IMG/VR virus record: IMGVR_UViG_3300047362_000301
Location: 1-64,000 of that record
Source of the DNA: a virus
DNA length: 64,000 bases
Strand: one strand, 5' to 3'
Shown: positions 22,000 to 30,378 of the stretch, in pieces
Layout of the letters: every line of letters starts with the position of its first letter
Numbering within the stretch: the stretch's first letter is position 1
The notes under the pieces: generated by a model
Told to the model about the DNA's origin: nothing
The model's input: only the letters and a program-made list of their open reading frames with translations
Database searches by the model: none
Translations under genes and position numbers: made by a program

Positions 22000-23772
22000 A
22001 TGGCAAACTTATCAAATATAAATAACGTATTACGAGTTTCATCAAATCTTAGAGTTGGTATAAATACAGATGCAGCTTCTTATGCTTTAGAAATAGGTGG
22101 AACTAATTCAGGTATTAAATTAAAAAATTCAGGTGGTAGTGGTAAAGTTTACTCTATTTTATCAGATACATCTGGTAATTTTCAAATATATGATGATGCG
22201 GCTGGAGATGGAAGATTAGTTATAAATGATATTGGAAATGCAACTTTTGCAAAAAATGTATTATTAAATGGATATTTAAGTGTTGAAGGTACTACAGGAA
22301 ATACAGGTGGTGCAACAGATAGATGGATAGGTGGAGATGGAACAGCAGGAACTTGGTTTTATAATGTTCCAACAGGTTCAAGTCATTTATTTGGAATAAA
22401 TAATTCTAATGTTTTAACTTTAAATGGAACAGGAGCAGCTTTTACAGGAATCGTAACAACAGATAAAATATTTGTTGCTAAAGGTCAAAACTTAACACAC
22501 ACAGCAAGTTCTGTTAAAATTTCACAAGAAAATACAACTAAAAGTCAAATTAGATGTTATGGTGCAGACGTAAATACAGCAGGAACCTTTGAGCTTATTC
22601 TTAGCTCTACTGATGGAACCCCTAGTTATACAGCGTTAGCTTTCGATAATACTGCAAATGCAACTTTTGCAGGAAATATTTATAGTGGACTTAATGGAAT
22701 GATGGAGTTTCGTTCATCTAGCTATAATAATAGACAAATTGGAATTGATTCTCAAGGTTTTTACGTTTTTAATCCAGTTGCGGTTAGTGGAGGTAGATAC
22801 GATTTAAAAATGAATGATAGTGGAAACGCAATTTTTGCAGGAAATGTAAATGTAGGTGGTTCTGTTAGTTCGCCTGCAAGCGTAGGAACAGTTTTAGGTG
22901 TAGTTGGTAGAAATGGAATAGGTGCAGGAACAGCAGGAATTGTATTAAAAGATTATGATAATGCAGCTTGGGATATATGGAATAGTGGAGGAATATTAAA
23001 TTTTAGATATAATAATGGTGCAAGTGGAGCAGGAAATGGGGTTAATATAGATACAACTGGTAACGTAAGTGTGTATGGAAGAATGCGTATTTTTGCAGGC
23101 TCTAATAGTAGTTGTTTAATAAAATTTGGCACAGATGATTCTGATCCATCAAATAGTGGTATTGGTCGTATAGAATATTTAAATTCGGATAATTCTATGA
23201 GATTTAGAACTAACAATACGGATAGAATGCGTATAACATCTGGAGGACATATTTTATTTGGAAATACAAGTGCTTCTTTAACGTCTGGTCTTGGTTTTAA
23301 ATATATCGATGATGCAATTGCTCCTTATATAGGTTTAGTAGGAAATAGTTCGTCATCTACAGGTAATACAAATTATCATTATTATAACACGAATGCTTCG
23401 TATAATGGTTTTAGATTTTATATAGCTAACAATGGAGGTATATATAATTTTGCAGCTAACAATGTAAATCTATCAGATGAAAGAGTAAAACACAATATTG
23501 AAAACTCTGGAAAATATTTAGATAAAATATGTTCTATCCCAGTAAGATTATTTAATTACAAAGATGAACCAGAAGGAACTAACAAAAATCTTGGTGTTAT
23601 TGCACAGGAAGTCGAAGCTATAGCACCCGAACTTGTAAACAATGATGGTTTTGGAGAAACTCCAGAAGATGGAATAGAATTAAAAACTGTTTATTCAACT
23701 GATATGATGTATGCTTTGATGAAATCAATACAAGAACTAAAAGCAGAAATAGAAATATTAAAAAACAAATAA
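22000..23772 (+). CDS. Tail fibre with C-terminal S74 chaperone domain, 590 aa
   Basis: N-terminus MANLSNINNVLRVSSNLRVG, sharing the MA(N/K)LSNIN tag. The shaft repeats GNATFA(G/K)N units. The C-terminus is an S74-type chaperone with LSDERVKHNIENSGKYLDKI (Ser and Lys of the cleavage site), LGVIAQEVEAIAPELV, and a terminal coiled coil ending QELKAEIEILKNK, similar to that of the previous fibre. Two self-processing fibres in a row suggest alternative or co-assembled receptor-binding proteins. Confidence 0.85.
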   Translation: MANLSNINNVLRVSSNLRVGINTDAASYALEIGGTNSGIKLKNSGGSGKVYSILSDTSGNFQIYDDAAGDGRLVINDIGNATFAKNVLLNGYLSVEGTTGNTGGATDRWIGGDGTAGTWFYNVPTGSSHLFGINNSNVLTLNGTGAAFTGIVTTDKIFVAKGQNLTHTASSVKISQENTTKSQIRCYGADVNTAGTFELILSSTDGTPSYTALAFDNTANATFAGNIYSGLNGMMEFRSSSYNNRQIGIDSQGFYVFNPVAVSGGRYDLKMNDSGNAIFAGNVNVGGSVSSPASVGTVLGVVGRNGIGAGTAGIVLKDYDNAAWDIWNSGGILNFRYNNGASGAGNGVNIDTTGNVSVYGRMRIFAGSNSSCLIKFGTDDSDPSNSGIGRIEYLNSDNSMRFRTNNTDRMRITSGGHILFGNTSASLTSGLGFKYIDDAIAPYIGLVGNSSSSTGNTNYHYYNTNASYNGFRFYIANNGGIYNFAANNVNLSDERVKHNIENSGKYLDKICSIPVRLFNYKDEPEGTNKNLGVIAQEVEAIAPELVNNDGFGETPEDGIELKTVYSTDMMYALMKSIQELKAEIEILKNK

Positions 23773-23773
23773 A

Positions 23774-24145
23774 ATGGCAATAACTTACAAATGGACAATT
23801 AACCAAATGAATGCACATATCCAAGCTGAAGGCGAGGACAATGTGATTTTTACAGTACACTGGACGTATTCTGGATCAGAAGATGTTAGTGGAAAAATTT
23901 ACTCAGCAAGTCAAATAGGTGCTACAAGTTTTACTTATGTAAAAGGAGATCCTTTTATACCTTACGAAGACACTGAAGCTTTTGAAAACGTAGTAATTGG
24001 ATGGCTTGAAGGTGTGCTAAACGTACCGTCTATGCAATCCAGTATTGAAGCTACTATTCAAAAAGAAATTACACCTGTTAACGAAGATTTATACTTTACG
24101 TGGCAAAACCCACCCGCACCACCGGTACCACCTGTGGAAGAATAG
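23774..24145 (+). CDS. Small virion-associated protein, 123 aa
   Basis: MAITYKWTINQMNAHIQAEGEDNVIFTVHWTYSG..., a beta-rich start, an acidic helix (DTEAFENVVIGWLEGVL) and a Pro-rich end. Proteins of this type are common near tail genes of marine phages. It ends the fibre operon; a hairpin-rich gap follows. Confidence 0.6.
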   Translation: MAITYKWTINQMNAHIQAEGEDNVIFTVHWTYSGSEDVSGKIYSASQIGATSFTYVKGDPFIPYEDTEAFENVVIGWLEGVLNVPSMQSSIEATIQKEITPVNEDLYFTWQNPPAPPVPPVEE

Positions 24146-24185
24146 TGTAAGTTTGTAAAAAAACAAGTGATAGTATAACTAAACC

Positions 24186-24208
24186 TATGTCACTGTGGTA
24201 GTGACATA
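24186..24208 (+). promoter_or_regulatory. Perfect 9-bp hairpin between fibre and groEL modules
   Basis: TATGTCACT-GTGGT-AGTGACATA, fully paired, in the 103-base gap 24146-24248. No T-run follows it, so it is not a classical terminator. Its right half begins a 17-base sequence (24199-24215) that matches 12828-12844 at 16 positions, suggesting a shared regulatory site. Confidence 0.55.
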
Positions 24209-24248
24209 AACCTATAAAATAATGTTTAACCCTTAAAACCTAAAAACA

Positions 24249-24575
24249 ATGACTTATTTTTATTCGTTGAGCTCAAGTATGGGCCAACCCCAACAACCAC
24301 AGATTACCGAAGAAACTATTAAATATTGGAAGCATTTAGCTGAAAAGAAAAACTGGAGAATTGTTCAGTTACCTAATGGTTATTTTCAAACCGAGTACAA
24401 AGACCCAAATTGCACGTGTGATCCCGAAAAAGATCCGTGTTGCGAAAAATGGATAGACGTAACGAGGCGTGAAACTATGAAAGCCGCTGAAACTGCTATT
24501 GATGGTAGTGTTGATCACTACGGTAAAAAAGTAGATTTCTTAAAAGGACCTAAAGTAGTTAAGACGTTTAAATAA
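24249..24575 (+). CDS. Hypothetical protein with Cys cluster, 108 aa
   Basis: MTYFYSLSSSMGQPQQPQITEETIKYWKHLAEKK..., with an aromatic N-terminus and a cysteine cluster (CTCDPEKDPCCEKW) that could bind a metal. It lies directly before groEL. I do not recognise the family. Confidence 0.55.
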   Translation: MTYFYSLSSSMGQPQQPQITEETIKYWKHLAEKKNWRIVQLPNGYFQTEYKDPNCTCDPEKDPCCEKWIDVTRRETMKAAETAIDGSVDHYGKKVDFLKGPKVVKTFK

Positions 24576-24607
24576 TATCAATCAATCAAATCAAATTAAA
24601 TTAAATT

Positions 24608-26164
24608 ATGTCAAATGCAATTGTAAAAAATCTGAACTTTGGTTCGGATGCTAAAAACAATGTGTTTGCTGGTATTACAAAACTTACACAAGCCGTTAGC
24701 TCCACACTAGGAGCTAGTGGCAAATGTGTTATGTTAGAAGATAGTACTGGTCAACCTATTATTACAAAAGATGGTGTAACTGTAGCTGAAGCTATTACAC
24801 TTCTTGATCCTGTTGAAAACATGGGAGCAACATTACTTAAACAAGCCGCAAAAAAAACTGTTAGTGAAGCAGGTGATGGAACCACTACAGCAACCGTATT
24901 GGCTCATGCTATACTAAGTGAAGCATACAAAGTAATAACAAAAGAAAACTCAAGAGAAGTAAAAGAAAGTATACTTACGGCTACAAACAAAGTAGTTGAT
25001 TACTTAGATTCTATAGTAACACCAGTAGATGGTGATATGATAGATCAAGTTGCTACAATATCTACAAATAATGATCCTATACTTGGTAAAATTATTGCAG
25101 ATGCTTTTAGATCAGTTGATCAAACAGGTGTAGTGATGCTAGAGGTTTCTGATTTACCAGAAACTAATTTTGAAACTATTGATGGTGTACAATATGATAG
25201 AGGATTAAAAAATATACATTTTGTAACTAATCAAGATACTAAAACAGCTGAACTAGATAAACCTTTAGTTTTAATTGTAGAGTCAGAGGTTGAAAATGTA
25301 AGAAAAATACAAAGTGTTTTAGAGTATGCTATAAAGAATAAAAGAGCATTGCTTATTATTGCTGATGTTGATCAACAAGTTATGTCAGCTTTAGCAATGA
25401 ACAAAATAAAAGGTAATATTAAAGTAAATGTTATCGATGCACCTATTTATGGTGTAAATAAAAAAGAAACACTAGAAGATTTAGCGTTACTTACAGGTGC
25501 TACAGTTATCAATGAAGATCTTGGAGATGATATTGATTTAATACAACCTGAACAACTTGGTGAATGTAAGAAAACAATAACTAGTGAGCATGAAACCATA
25601 TTGCAAGTTCATGAGGTGAATAAAGAAGTCAAAGATTTAATTGAAGATATAAAAGCTAAACTTAAAACAGCTAAACACCCAGGTATTGTAGTTAATAATG
25701 AAAAAAGATTAGCTAGGTTATCAGGTAAAGTTGCTGTTGTAAAAGTTGGTGCTAATTCCGAAGTTGAATTAAAAGAAAAACGTGATAGAGTTGAAGATGC
25801 TATCTGTGCTACTAAAGCTGCTATTAAAGAAGGTATTGTACCTGGTGGTGGTATTGCTTTATTAAATGCATCACAAGAAATAGATACTTCAAACTCTTTA
25901 GAAAAAATACTTTTAAGAGCTATTAAATCTCCTTTCAATACAATACTTGCTAATGCTGGTATTAAAAATGAAAAGTTTTTTAATCAAGAAGGTAAAGGTC
26001 TAAACGTTGTTACAGGAAATATGGTAAATATGATTGAGTCAGGGATTATTGATCCTTTACTTGTCACAAAAAGTGCATTAAAAAATGCTAGCTCTGTGGC
26101 TAGAACTATTTTATCAACCGATTGTGTAATCAATAATCTTAGAATTAATGAAAGCAATAGGTAA
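24608..26164 (+). CDS. groEL: Chaperonin GroEL, phage-encoded
   Basis: A 518-aa GroEL-family chaperonin (cellular forms are about 545 aa). The ATP-site signature is AGDGTTTATVLAHAIL (D90-T94), preceded by ITKDGVTVAEAI and followed, near residue 415, by VPGGGIALLNA. The apical-domain helix residues (DRGLKNIHFVTN) are present. The Gly-Met-rich C-terminal tail of bacterial GroEL is missing; the protein ends NLRINESNR. It overlaps groES by 17 bases. It probably folds phage capsid or tail proteins. Confidence 0.93.
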   Translation: MSNAIVKNLNFGSDAKNNVFAGITKLTQAVSSTLGASGKCVMLEDSTGQPIITKDGVTVAEAITLLDPVENMGATLLKQAAKKTVSEAGDGTTTATVLAHAILSEAYKVITKENSREVKESILTATNKVVDYLDSIVTPVDGDMIDQVATISTNNDPILGKIIADAFRSVDQTGVVMLEVSDLPETNFETIDGVQYDRGLKNIHFVTNQDTKTAELDKPLVLIVESEVENVRKIQSVLEYAIKNKRALLIIADVDQQVMSALAMNKIKGNIKVNVIDAPIYGVNKKETLEDLALLTGATVINEDLGDDIDLIQPEQLGECKKTITSEHETILQVHEVNKEVKDLIEDIKAKLKTAKHPGIVVNNEKRLARLSGKVAVVKVGANSEVELKEKRDRVEDAICATKAAIKEGIVPGGGIALLNASQEIDTSNSLEKILLRAIKSPFNTILANAGIKNEKFFNQEGKGLNVVTGNMVNMIESGIIDPLLVTKSALKNASSVARTILSTDCVINNLRINESNR

Positions 26165-26408
26165 TAATTTAATAGTGGACATGACAAAACAAGGTGTCTC
26201 TGAAACCAAAGGCGGTTTGTTTTTAGCAGAAAAACAACGAGAAGATATAAGATATGCTGAGGGTACTGTGTTGTCAGTAGGCTCTAGTGTTGTAGGGATT
26301 AAAGAAAATGATGTTATTTATTTTGATAAAAACAACGCACATCAAATAGAAATTAAAAAAGAAATATATCAAGTTGTTAACATAGCACACGTAGTTGTTG
26401 TGTTATGA
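26148..26408 (+). CDS. groES: Co-chaperonin GroES, phage-encoded
   Basis: An 86-aa GroES-type protein with the roof and mobile-loop region (TKQGVSETKGGLFLAEKQRE), the strand GTVLSVGSSVVGIKENDVIYF and the closing strand around NIAHVVVVL. It starts inside the last codons of groEL and its stop overlaps the next ATG (ATGA). In bacteria groES precedes groEL; here the order is reversed. Confidence 0.88.
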   Translation: MKAIGNNLIVDMTKQGVSETKGGLFLAEKQREDIRYAEGTVLSVGSSVVGIKENDVIYFDKNNAHQIEIKKEIYQVVNIAHVVVVL

Positions 26409-26848
26409 GATTAGAACCAAGTGATATTCGAGATCAAAATATTTTAAAACATTACAGGATCATAAGAAAATGGGCTTGTAAGAACAATGATTTAAACGAT
26501 GCTGATTTAGAATTACTAATTTATTTCGATTGCATGGATCTTTTTACTAGAGAAGATTTTAAAATCGGTACATATTCTTATAGTTGGGATAACAGACGCT
26601 GGAACAGATTACTTAAAGAAGGTTGGATAACGGTTTGGAGAAAACACAACCGCACAACACAAAAGTATAATATTTATAAAGTTTCCTTTAAGTGTAAACA
26701 ACTAATAAGTCGCATGTACCGTATCATGCTTGGTAAAGAAGATATACCAACTTCTACCGCTAGAAATAAAATAATGAAAGGTAAAACTTATATAGACAAG
26801 GTTATGATTACGTCTATAAACCACGTTAATAAAGATAAAAACAGATAA
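26405..26848 (+). CDS. Winged-helix DNA-binding protein, 147 aa
   Basis: The central part (DADLELLIYFDCMDLFTREDF, then WDNRRWNRLLKEGWITVWRKH, then YNIYKVSFKCKQLISRMYRIM) has the pattern of a winged helix as in MarR-type regulators: helices, a Trp/Arg-rich recognition helix and a beta-hairpin wing. Overlap with groES puts it in the chaperonin operon. Likely a late transcription regulator; target unknown. Confidence 0.65.
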   Translation: MRLEPSDIRDQNILKHYRIIRKWACKNNDLNDADLELLIYFDCMDLFTREDFKIGTYSYSWDNRRWNRLLKEGWITVWRKHNRTTQKYNIYKVSFKCKQLISRMYRIMLGKEDIPTSTARNKIMKGKTYIDKVMITSINHVNKDKNR

Positions 26849-26850
26849 TC

Positions 26851-26946
26851 ATGGGAAAAAAAGAAAAAGAAGTTGTAAAAAAAGAATCTTCTTACAACAA
26901 AATTATTCACAAAAAAATTGAAAAGCTTAAAGCTAGACTAAAATAA
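26851..26946 (+). CDS. Lysine-rich micro-protein, 31 aa
   Basis: MGKKEKEVVKKESSYNKIIHKKIEKLKARLK, a highly basic helical peptide. TAATG overlap with the next gene supports translation. Possibly DNA- or protein-binding. Confidence 0.45.
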   Translation: MGKKEKEVVKKESSYNKIIHKKIEKLKARLK

Positions 26947-27308
26947 TGGGATTACTTTCTAATATAGGTTCAGACTTGATTAAAAAAGCTATGGATGCCA
27001 GAAAAGATACGTCTAAACCTGGTCACACTCATTCTTCTGAAAAAGAAAAACCTGTTTATGATAAACCGCCTGAAGTAGGAGGAGTGTCTTCTGATCCTGC
27101 ACCTAGTTTTATGGGTAAGAATCAAGTTGATGATTTTAAAATATTAACTGATCCTTTATCTGTAGATAGAGGTGGTAGAACAGTTGCTCAACCAGATGGT
27201 TTAGATAAAGTAGGTATATTACCAGCCATGAACCCTCCAATGGCTGTACCAACATCACCAAATATAGATGAACAAGGTGTTAATAGCTTGTACTCTGATA
27301 AAATGTAA
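26946..27308 (+). CDS. Hypothetical disordered protein, 120 aa
   Basis: MGLLSNIGSDLIKKAMDARKDT with a short amphipathic start, then a Pro/Ser/Gly-rich low-complexity region (KPPEVGGVSSDPAPSFMGKN, MNPPMAVPTSPN). Position among late genes suggests a virion-associated protein. No family recognised. Confidence 0.5.
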   Translation: MGLLSNIGSDLIKKAMDARKDTSKPGHTHSSEKEKPVYDKPPEVGGVSSDPAPSFMGKNQVDDFKILTDPLSVDRGGRTVAQPDGLDKVGILPAMNPPMAVPTSPNIDEQGVNSLYSDKM

Positions 27309-27313
27309 ATATT

Positions 27314-27484
27314 ATGATAAAAAAACCAGGACAAAACGGACAAAACGCTATATGGGACTCAGGTTTAGCAAAAGAAGGTAGAACGCTTGTAAAAGGTAAT
27401 TCAAGATACGGTGACAACTGTATGGAGGTTATGAAAGCTGATGTACCTTATAAAGCAGGACCAATCAGTTCTTTAGCAAAGTAA
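27314..27484 (+). CDS. Hypothetical protein, 56 aa
   Basis: MIKKPGQNGQNAIWDSGLAKEGRTLVKGNSRYGDN..., a small Gly/Asn-rich protein that fills the gap before the endolysin. Similar short proteins occur in marine phages. Function unknown. Confidence 0.5.
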   Translation: MIKKPGQNGQNAIWDSGLAKEGRTLVKGNSRYGDNCMEVMKADVPYKAGPISSLAK

Positions 27485-27496
27485 AAACTCACTAAA

Positions 27497-27961
27497 ATGA
27501 GTGATAGAATAAGTGAACACATCTCGCTTAAAGAAGGGATTAAATCTAACACAGCCACTAGGTTAAATATTGATAATACACCTCGTGATTTAGACTTGAT
27601 TAACATGAAAACTATTGCTGAAAAAGTTTTTGAACCATTACGTAAATTTGTAGGTGGTCCAATCGCTATTAATAGTTTCTATCGCTCACCCAAATTAAAT
27701 TCTGCTATTGGCGGAAGTACAACCTCACAACATTGTATAGGATGTGCAATTGACATAGATGATAAATACGGTCATAAAACTAATGCAGAAATGTACGAGT
27801 ATATTAAAAATAATTTAGATTATGATCAGATGATTTGGGAGTTTGGAACAGAAAATAATCCAGACTGGGTACATGTAAGTTATGTTTCAGAAGACGTTAA
27901 TAGAAGACGATGTTTACAAGCTTACAAAGAAAATAGTAAAACAAAATATAAAGTAATATAA
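27497..27961 (+). CDS. Endolysin, M15 D-Ala-D-Ala peptidase type
   Basis: A 154-aa zinc peptidase of the M15 family. Metal and catalytic motifs are SQHCIGCAIDID (His79 and Asp86) and WVHVSY near residue 127, with the substrate strand INSFYRSPKLN before them. It should cut peptidoglycan cross-link peptides for cell lysis. No signal peptide is seen, so release depends on a holin, consistent with the holin candidate at 31182. Confidence 0.88.
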   Translation: MSDRISEHISLKEGIKSNTATRLNIDNTPRDLDLINMKTIAEKVFEPLRKFVGGPIAINSFYRSPKLNSAIGGSTTSQHCIGCAIDIDDKYGHKTNAEMYEYIKNNLDYDQMIWEFGTENNPDWVHVSYVSEDVNRRRCLQAYKENSKTKYKVI

Positions 27962-28239
27962 TGGCATACGTACAGCATGGATCTCCTTTTACAAGACTTA
28001 GAAAAACAACTAAAGGTAAAGGAAGAAATTTTAGAAGTGCTGATGAAGGTGCTGGTATGACTGATAAGGGTGTTAAAGAGTATAGAAAACAAAACCCAGG
28101 TAGTAAATTAAAAACTGCAGTAACAGGTAAAGTTAAACCTGGTAGTAAAGCTGCTAAAAGAAGAAAATCATTTTGCGCTAGATCAAAAGGTTGGACCGGT
28201 GAAAGAGGTAAAGCCGCTAGACGTAGATGGAAATGTTAA
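27961..28239 (+). CDS. Small basic phage protein, 92 aa (DUF6321-like)
   Basis: MAYVQHGSPFTRLRKTTKGKGRNFRS, then MTDKGVKEYRKQNPG and GSKAAKRRKSFCARSKGW, ending ARRRWKC. The KSFCAR motif with Lys/Arg-rich flanks is known from small phage proteins near virion genes. Strong positive charge suggests binding to phage DNA, perhaps as a packaged or head-completion protein. Confidence 0.6.
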   Translation: MAYVQHGSPFTRLRKTTKGKGRNFRSADEGAGMTDKGVKEYRKQNPGSKLKTAVTGKVKPGSKAAKRRKSFCARSKGWTGERGKAARRRWKC

Positions 28240-28262
28240 ATAAAAAAAAAAAATAAAACATT

Positions 28263-29027
28263 ATGATTAGAAATTATTATACTGAAGCTTTTAAAGGTGG
28301 TGTTACACCAGTTGTCAGTGGTACTCAATTGATTGACGGTACAGTTAAAATAACAGAATCAACAACAGCAACATCAGTTACTAATGCGGCTACATCTGTA
28401 ACTATAGTATTAACACTTAATGCTTCTATAAAAAGAGGTATGTATATCACAGGACCCACAGTAGCTCCTAGCCCAATAACTATAAATGATAATCTTATAG
28501 TTGAGCAAGTTGTACATGCAACTAATACTACTATAACATTAAACAAACCTGTTCAAATGAATGCTGGTCAAACATTAACATTTTTTAATGTAAATCAGAA
28601 TAGTTGGAAAGAATATAGTTTGTATGTAGGTATCTCACCAGAACAAGGTAACAATTTTGGATCAGTAACTAGTGCAACAGCAAATCTATCAGCTGCTGCT
28701 CAAAAAGTTGTAACTTATAAAGTTTCTAATCCATATATTCAGTCAGGGATGAATGTTTATGATGATGGCGTTTTAGTTGGAGTTGTTGATGTAGTAAATA
28801 CTGCTAACCAACTAACGTTAGTAGCTAATTTAGCTGCTCTTATAGCTAATGATTCAGTTTTAACCTTTTCATTCAGTGTATTACCTAGTGTGTCTGTTTT
28901 AACTGTTGATAACCAAACAATGACATTTACAAATCCTGCTCAAGGTTTTGTATTGCCAGTTTCAGTTGTTCAGGTAACTGCAGTAGCAGGAGGTATAACA
29001 GCAGCAAGTTTAATCGCATTACATTAA
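28263..29027 (+). CDS. Beta-rich virion protein candidate, 254 aa
   Basis: Rich in Thr, Val, Ala and Asn with alternating hydrophobics (ATSVTNAATSVTIVLTLNAS, VVTYKVSNPYIQSGMNVYDDG), probably two or three beta-sandwich modules. No catalytic motifs. Composition and place suggest a capsid decoration or fibre-type protein. Confidence 0.55.
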   Translation: MIRNYYTEAFKGGVTPVVSGTQLIDGTVKITESTTATSVTNAATSVTIVLTLNASIKRGMYITGPTVAPSPITINDNLIVEQVVHATNTTITLNKPVQMNAGQTLTFFNVNQNSWKEYSLYVGISPEQGNNFGSVTSATANLSAAAQKVVTYKVSNPYIQSGMNVYDDGVLVGVVDVVNTANQLTLVANLAALIANDSVLTFSFSVLPSVSVLTVDNQTMTFTNPAQGFVLPVSVVQVTAVAGGITAASLIALH

Positions 29028-29031
29028 TATT

Positions 29032-29238
29032 ATGGCTTATATACAATCTCCATTATTAAAAAAATTTCCTGAAATAAAGGAAAGTAATAAAGGTAAATTT
29101 ACAGCTTGGGCTAAAAAGAACGGTTTTAAAGACGCTTGTTCTGCTGCTAGTGCTGTAATGTCAAAACAAAAAGAATATTCACCAGCGGTGGTCAAAATGG
29201 CTAACTACGCTAAAAACTTCGGATGTAAATCCAAATAA
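29032..29238 (+). CDS. Small basic protein, 68 aa
   Basis: MAYIQSPLLKKFPEIKESNKGKFTAWAKKNGF, then DACSAASAVMSKQKEYSPAVVKMANYAKNF. The N-terminus resembles those of other small basic late proteins here. Probably helical; DNA or virion association is inferred. Confidence 0.55.
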   Translation: MAYIQSPLLKKFPEIKESNKGKFTAWAKKNGFKDACSAASAVMSKQKEYSPAVVKMANYAKNFGCKSK

Positions 29239-29247
29239 AAAAAAACT

Positions 29248-29466
29248 ATGGATACAAAAATTACTAAAGGTAATGTGAAGTCTGCCATCAAAGATGATAA
29301 AGCTCACATCGATTATTTAAAAAGAGATGTTTTAGATGATCAAAAAAAAGGAGGTAAATACAAAGATATTAATCAAACAGCTGACGAAAAACATATTTCT
29401 AAACTAGCTGGAGACATAAAGCATGATCATACTTTTTTGTCTAAACATATGAAACACAATAAATAA
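29248..29466 (+). CDS. Small Lys/Asp-rich protein, 72 aa
   Basis: MDTKITKGNVKSAIKDDKAHIDYLKRDVLD..., a charged helical protein with many His and Lys residues (HISKLAGDIKHDHTFLSKHM). Function unknown; it belongs to the string of small late genes. Confidence 0.5.
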   Translation: MDTKITKGNVKSAIKDDKAHIDYLKRDVLDDQKKGGKYKDINQTADEKHISKLAGDIKHDHTFLSKHMKHNK

Positions 29467-29468
29467 TC

Positions 29469-30308
29469 ATGGGAAAATTTAAACATTACAAAGGAAGTAT
29501 CGGCGGAGGTGTCGATGTTTCACACAAGTCAAAAATGAGTGGTAAAGCAAAAAGTTTAATGTCATTTCCAGGTGGTATGCCCGGACCTGGTGAGTATGGT
29601 AGTATGAACAATAAGGTTGTAGGAAAAGGTATGATGAAATATATGGCTGGAGAACCTGTAGGTATGGGTAAATACAAAAGCGATGCTCAAAGAAAAGCTG
29701 CACACGCTAGTATGGCTGAGCAAGGTGCTGCTAAATATGGTAAACACATGGGTCCTGAAAAAGAACTAGTTGGTAAACAAAAAAATTTACCAGAGGAACT
29801 TAAAGCTAAAATTGAAGCTGCTCCAGGAAAATACGGACATAAAAAAGGACCTGCGAAAAAAAAAAAATATATTCAAGATAAAGAAGGTAAAATAGAAGGT
29901 AAAGCAAAAAGAATTATCGGTAGCGGATCTGGAACAGTTTTAGCTTCAAGAGATAAAAAAGAAGTAGGTAAAAAATATATAAGAAAAGGACCTGGAAATT
30001 TTTTCTCTACAACAGGTAGTGATAAACCAAAAGAAGAAGAAAATAAATCTATGTCTGATGGTGAAAAAATCAAAGCTTCAAAAGCTAAAAAAGAAGCTGC
30101 TGGAAATAAAAAGAAAGCAGAAGGACAAGCTGATTTAAAGAAAGCTAAAGAAATGAAATTTATCTCAAGAGGTAGTGGAGAAGATTCTGGTGTTGCGACT
30201 AGAGAAGAAAGAAGAAAAGCTATAAGAGCGGCTAGAGCTAAGAAAAGAGCTGGTAGAAAAGAAGCTAGAAAAGCTAGAAAGAAAACAGTTATTAAACAAA
30301 AAATTTAA
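29469..30308 (+). CDS. Lysine/glycine-rich basic protein, 279 aa
   Basis: N-terminal Gly/Met-rich half (MSFPGGMPGPGEYGSM, VGKGMMKYMAGEP) and a C-terminal half dominated by Lys, Ala and Arg (KAIRAARAKKRAGRKEARKA), like a histone tail. It is likely disordered and DNA-binding and may be packaged with or condense the genome. No enzyme motif. Confidence 0.6.
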   Translation: MGKFKHYKGSIGGGVDVSHKSKMSGKAKSLMSFPGGMPGPGEYGSMNNKVVGKGMMKYMAGEPVGMGKYKSDAQRKAAHASMAEQGAAKYGKHMGPEKELVGKQKNLPEELKAKIEAAPGKYGHKKGPAKKKKYIQDKEGKIEGKAKRIIGSGSGTVLASRDKKEVGKKYIRKGPGNFFSTTGSDKPKEEENKSMSDGEKIKASKAKKEAAGNKKKAEGQADLKKAKEMKFISRGSGEDSGVATREERRKAIRAARAKKRAGRKEARKARKKTVIKQKI

Positions 30309-30378
30309 TAAAACCAATAAAACCATTAATTATACACCAATTAACAATTAATTATTAACAAAACAAAAAACAATTATT

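Noticed and set aside
13023-23772. Diversity-generating retroelement acting on the fibres
   Set aside because: No reverse transcriptase and no template/variable repeat pair with adenine-specific changes was seen; repeats are ordinary fibre shaft repeats.
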